DNA of 9,336 nucleotides from an uncultured Clostridium sp. (GTDB lineage: Bacteria > Bacillota_A > Clostridia > TANB77 > CAG-508): positions 1 through 9,336 of the forward strand of contig CATOLW010000032.1 in the NCBI GenBank assembly GCA_951800935.1, read 5' to 3'. The translations under genes and the position numbers were made by a program. Shown piece by piece: positions 7,403-9,336 of the stretch. The notes beneath the pieces were generated by a model. It was not told where the DNA came from and ran no database searches. It saw only the letters and a program-made list of their open reading frames with translations. How positions within the stretch are numbered: position 1 is the stretch's first letter; every line of letters starts with the position of its first letter.

Positions 7403-7729
7403 ATGGTAATAGAAAAAGAATATAGAGGAATGGCATATACAACACCAGAGCAAGAAAAGGACTTAGGGTATTCTGTTATACTTAAATATTATAGAGAAAG
7501 ACAACGTTTAATAGATGGCAGCAAACTATATGCAATGTGTATAGAAGAAAAAATTATTTATAACAAAAATAGATATCCACCAGAATTTTACAAAGAGAAT
7601 GCAATAATTTCAGCAGACAAGAATATTGCCAATCAAGTAATAGAATTTTTTAGACTTCATCAAGTTTGTTCTAATACATTACAAGAAATTTATGACGACA
7701 TAACAATAAAAAGAAGAGAGTTAGAATAA
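7403..7729 (+). CDS. Protein of unknown function, 108 residues
   Basis: I do not recognise a family. The protein is soluble and mostly helical by composition, with no signal peptide or membrane segment. It starts MVIEKEYRGMAYTTPEQEKD, has an aromatic, basic middle (ILKYYRERQRL, IIYNKNRYPPEFYKEN) and a C-terminal helix rich in charge (LQEIYDDITIKRRELE). There are two Cys, at about residues 46 and 89, in no metal-site pattern. The start is supported by GGTGAT 5 bases before the ATG, and a possible promoter lies just upstream. No obvious terminator follows before the next promoter at 7753. The charged, tyrosine-rich sequence and full-length open frame argue for a real gene; sporulation control by Spo0A is only a possibility raised by the upstream box. 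Confidence 0.65.
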   Translation: MVIEKEYRGMAYTTPEQEKDLGYSVILKYYRERQRLIDGSKLYAMCIEEKIIYNKNRYPPEFYKENAIISADKNIANQVIEFFRLHQVCSNTLQEIYDDITIKRRELE

Positions 7730-7752
7730 ATTAACTTTTATACACTAAATAA

Positions 7753-7781
7753 TTGCAAAAATTATGTAAATGTGATAAAAT
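7753..7781 (+). promoter_or_regulatory. Promoter of the small helix-turn-helix gene
   Basis: TTGCAA (7753-7758) and TAAAAT (7776-7781) are separated by 17 bases. The leader to the ATG at 7840 is about 50 bases and ends in a strong GTAGGAGGG ribosome binding site (7824-7832). Confidence 0.5.
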
Positions 7782-7839
7782 CCTTTTAAGAATGCTCACA
7801 TAGGTTCTATAAAATAATTATTTGTAGGAGGGAACACTA

Positions 7840-8025
7840 ATGCCTCAACCATATTATCAATCGGGGAATGCTTACGAAAGAAAAAAGAGACTTCAAACTC
7901 TAGCGTGGCTATATTTTGACGAGTGGACTGTAGAGGAACTTGCAGAAGAAACAGGTTATTCTATAAAAAACATTCAACGGGATATACAATACATAGAAGC
8001 GCATCGAGAAGAATTTATTGGTTAG
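7840..8025 (+). CDS. Small helix-turn-helix DNA-binding protein, 61 residues
   Basis: The protein is essentially one DNA-binding domain. A basic lead (YERKKRLQTLAWLYFDE) is followed by the helix-turn-helix WTVEELAEETGYSIKNIQRDIQYIE (about residues 30-54). The pattern of a first helix VEELAEETG, a turn, and a recognition helix with SIKNIQRDI resembles DeoR-type HTH and SpoIIID-like regulators, but there is no effector or dimer domain and I would not assign either name. The gene has its own promoter, a near-perfect ribosome binding site 7 bases before the ATG and a strong terminator right after it, so it is a single-gene transcript. Its targets are unknown. Confidence 0.8.
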   Translation: MPQPYYQSGNAYERKKRLQTLAWLYFDEWTVEELAEETGYSIKNIQRDIQYIEAHREEFIG

Positions 8026-8043
8026 TACTTTTCAATTGAAAAG

Positions 8044-8079
8044 AAAGAACTAGACTAGATTTTAGTTTAGTTCTTTTTT
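8044..8079 (+). terminator. Terminator of the small helix-turn-helix gene
   Basis: AAAGAACTAGACTA (8044-8057) pairs with TAGTTTAGTTCTTT (8063-8076) around GATTT, with one G-U pair. A T-run continues to 8079. Confidence 0.9.
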
Positions 8080-8098
8080 ATACATCTTGTATATAATA

Positions 8099-8117
8099 TG
8101 TAAGTAGAAAACTTACA
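8099..8117. repeat. Short perfect inverted repeat before the CRISPR array
   Basis: TGTAAGT-AGAAA-ACTTACA pairs over 7 bp, 35 bases left of the first CRISPR repeat. It has no T-run on either side that would make it a good terminator. It could be a protein site or a chance hairpin. Confidence 0.4.
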
Positions 8118-8152
8118 ACACTAGAAAAAGTAAAATTTGAATTATAATCACA

Positions 8153-8635
8153 ATTTAAATACATTATATGTAAAATATAATATAATCTCTTTGCATGAAA
8201 ATGGCAAATGTTTTGAATTTAAATACGCTATCGGTACAAGTATAACTTTCTATAATAAACTTTTTCATCAACAATTGTATAATTTAAATACACGATATGT
8301 TCAAGTACAACTTATGGGGTGCCTAATCTCCTACATATGCACACTAATTTAAATACACTTATGCAAAAGTATAACGGACAAGTAAAAGCTATTGACGACC
8401 AGTTATTCAAATTTAAATACACTATATGTAAAAGTATAACCAATTTGACATAGAAGACTTTTTTCAATGGATGTAATTTAAATACACGATATGTAAAAGT
8501 ATAATTTCTAGTTTATTGGCTTATGGCAAATATACTGTAAAATTTAAATACACTATATATACAAGTATAACAATATCGAATTAGACTGAATAGGTATGCC
8601 CATAAAATTTAAATACACTATGTAGTAAGTACAAC
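8153..8635 (-). CRISPR. Degenerate CRISPR array, 8 repeats and 7 spacers, type I-B-like repeat
   Basis: Eight repeats of 29-30 bases start at 8153, 8217, 8282, 8347, 8411, 8476, 8542 and 8607. The unique spacers are 35 bases long, with one of 36 (8506-8541). The best copy (8411-8440) begins ATTTAAATACACTATATG and ends AAAGTATAAC. Read on the minus strand this is GTTATACTTT...GTGTATTTAAAT, close to the known clostridial I-B pattern ending in ATTTAAAT, where the last 8 bases become the 5' handle of the crRNA. Transcription from the minus strand is therefore likely. Almost every repeat differs: the first ten bases, ATTTAAATAC, are the same in all eight, while about 20 changes and small gaps fall in the rest. 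There are no cas genes in the window. On the supposed leader side, only 41 bases separate the last repeat from a broken deaminase gene. The array may be orphaned, old, or served by Cas proteins encoded elsewhere. Confidence 0.93.
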
Positions 8636-8676
8636 AATTATAGATATTAAAACTTTAATACATTTATAATATTTTG

Positions 8677-8823
8677 TCAATAAAGATTATATCTAATTTT
8701 CATTAGAGTTTTATCATCACTTTTACCAATGATTTTTCAATCCTTTACGACAATAGCATCATATGAATATTTAGCGTTTTTTGAAATGTCGATTGCAATA
8801 TCAATATATTGTTTATCTGTCAT
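8677..8823 (-). pseudogene. N-terminal remnant of a nucleoside (cytidine/guanine-type) deaminase gene
   Basis: On the minus strand an ATG at 8823, behind AGGTGG, opens MTDKQYIDIAIDIS, then YSYDAIVVKD, a TGA stop (8739-8737), and, in the same frame, KIIGKSDDKTL before a second stop at 8677. This matches the start of the CDA-fold nucleoside deaminases (GuaD/TadA-like), which usually read YPYGAIVVKDGKIIG-S-DKT at this point and then carry the zinc motif HAE. Here a Gly codon (GGA) appears to have become TGA. The zinc-binding HAE and PCxxC motifs are missing because the sequence diverges after about 48 codons. The gene is clearly dead. It follows the tRNA-Arg terminator in the same direction. Confidence 0.7.
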
Positions 8824-8870
8824 CTAGATTACCACCTATAAAATTTGATCGTATGATAATAATTTGTTTG

Positions 8871-8919
8871 AAAAACAAAAAATACTGCAAAGATACAAAT
8901 TAGCATATCCTCACAGTAT
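8871..8919 (-). terminator. Terminator directly downstream of the tRNA-Arg fragment
   Basis: On the minus strand ATACTGTGAGGATA (8919-8906) pairs over 14 bp with TATCTTTGCAGTAT (8895-8882), including three G-U pairs, around a 10-base loop. T6, G and T5 follow (8882-8871, the first T shared with the stem). It lies 9 bases after the CCA end of the tRNA fragment, as expected for the original tRNA terminator. Confidence 0.8.
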
Positions 8920-8928
8920 CAATTGTTT

Positions 8929-8973
<45 letters not shown>

Positions 8974-9053
8974 TCGCTCACTTAGTACACTATGATATTA
9001 ACTAAAATCAATATAACACACTATTATCAATAATTCAAGAGATTATGAAAAAT

Positions 9054-9098
9054 TTAAAAAAGTTTAAAGAGGTTTAATAAAAATTAAAAAAGTTTAAA
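9054..9098 (+). repeat. Helically spaced GTTTAA repeats
   Basis: TTAAAAAAGTTTAAA occurs twice exactly (9054-9068 and 9084-9098), 30 bases apart, with a partial copy between them. GTTTAA starts at 9062, 9072 and 9092, so the copies fall on one face of the helix (10 and 20 bases apart), interleaved with A-tracts that should bend the DNA. Confidence 0.6.
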
Positions 9099-9112
9099 AA
9101 ATTATATTATTT

Positions 9113-9239
9113 TTGGGGAACACTCAAAAAAAAATTGGGGAACTTTTTATAAAAACAGTTAATTAAAAAAATAAAACTAGAAAATCCAGTATTGATAAAG
9201 GGTTAGCCGTTCCCCTAAAAAAATAAAAAATTGGGGAAC
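9113..9239. repeat. TTGGGGAAC repeats, three direct and one inverted
   Basis: TTGGGGAAC is at 9113-9121, 9135-9143 and 9231-9239, and the inverted core GTTCCCC is at 9209-9215. The first two are 22 bases apart (two helix turns). The inverted copy and the last copy form a 7-bp palindrome arm pair around 17 A/T-rich bases. In DNA with almost no G or C this is clearly non-random. Their place 140-310 bases inside the att fragment suits integrase arm-type sites. Confidence 0.65.
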
Positions 9240-9275
9240 AATGAATTTAATTCAAAAAGTCTATTAAATTTAGAA

Positions 9276-9299
9276 TATAATAAAAATAAGAAAGAGGTG
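9276..9299 (+). promoter_or_regulatory. -10 box and ribosome binding site of the last gene
   Basis: A perfect TATAAT at 9276-9281 has only a poor -35 (TTCAAA at 9251-9256, 19-base spacer). AGAGGTG at 9293-9299 lies 10 bases before the ATG at 9310. If the promoter is used, its leader is short, about 20 bases. Confidence 0.4.
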
Positions 9300-9309
9300 T
9301 TAATATAAT

Positions 9310-9336
9310 ATGAAAATTTTAATAAATAACTTAAAT
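9310..9336 (+). CDS. Start of a gene cut by the window end
   Basis: ATG at 9310 begins MKILINNLN and the frame is open to the end of the window. Nine residues are too few to recognise. The ribosome binding site AGAGGTG supports the start. If the att interpretation is right, this is the first gene of the integrated element at this end. Confidence 0.5.

Larger units (their letters stand above)
8974..9336. mobile_element. Probable end of an element integrated at tRNA-Arg
   Basis: Integration into a tRNA 3' end leaves an intact tRNA at one end and a spare 3' fragment at the other, with the element on the 5' side of the fragment. Here the 5' side is to the right. The left side keeps the tRNA terminator and so looks like the original chromosome. 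The first 330 bases to the right hold no gene but carry two families of short repeats and then a promoter-like TATAAT, a ribosome binding site and the start of a gene. No integrase is visible, so the element type is unknown. Confidence 0.5.

Noticed and set aside
8137..8352. Open frame of 71 codons on the plus strand
   Set aside because: It runs across the first three CRISPR repeats and spacers (YNHNLNTLYVKYN is translated repeat) and lacks a ribosome binding site.
8737..8739. TGA read as an amino acid (recoded genetic code), since the intact genes here end in TAA or TAG
   Set aside because: The long intact genes have no in-frame TGA and use TGG for Trp and GGN for Gly; the deaminase piece is truncated as well, so a nonsense mutation is simpler.
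8974..9010. Intact tRNA-Arg including a 5' half
   Set aside because: No GCACCAG acceptor strand, no D arm and no 5' anticodon-stem strand can be found; the short GAGCG next to the loop is too little to call a D-arm remnant.

Overview
The window is very AT-rich, with strong AGGAGG-type ribosome binding sites, some TTG starts, T-run terminators and a CRISPR repeat of the clostridial kind. This suggests a low-GC Bacillota, most likely a member of Clostridia; the sequence alone does not give genus or species. All intact genes read cleanly with the standard bacterial code.

Left part (1-3201) holds cell-envelope genes, two of which do not read through. A membrane-anchored HtrA/DegP-like serine protease (46-1187) is broken by two identical single-C insertions 13 bases apart. 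On the other strand, in transcription order, lie a TetR-family repressor (3201-2608), a secreted M23 peptidase (2546-1502) whose signal peptide is put out of frame by a run of 19 A, and a 57-residue orphan protein (1415-1242) with its own promoter, ribosome binding site and shared terminator. The ribosome binding site of the M23 gene sits inside an 11-bp inverted repeat.

Middle part (3202-7245) is a self-contained, regulated export unit. Two copies of a TGACyAATGGTCA palindrome bracket a near-consensus promoter between the divergent tetR and an MMPL/RND-type transporter. The transporter is followed by a secreted protein with xxxLxxG heptad repeats at both ends of a long Ala/Gln-rich coiled coil. 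The terminator of the unit carries the last stop codon in its loop. The simplest reading is that TetR represses an efflux or lipid-export pump and its extracytoplasmic coiled-coil partner.

Right part (7246-9336) is accessory. Two small genes (an unknown 108-residue protein and a 61-residue helix-turn-helix protein) are followed by a degenerate eight-repeat CRISPR array without cas genes, a broken N-terminal piece of a nucleoside deaminase gene, and the 3' 45 bases of a tRNA-Arg(ACG) that keeps its own terminator but has lost its 5' half. The geometry fits the distal attachment site of an element integrated in tRNA-Arg: chromosome to the left and element to the right. The sequence to the right carries helically spaced GTTTAA repeats and repeated TTGGGGAAC motifs, which could be integrase or excisionase sites, and the first nine codons of a further gene.
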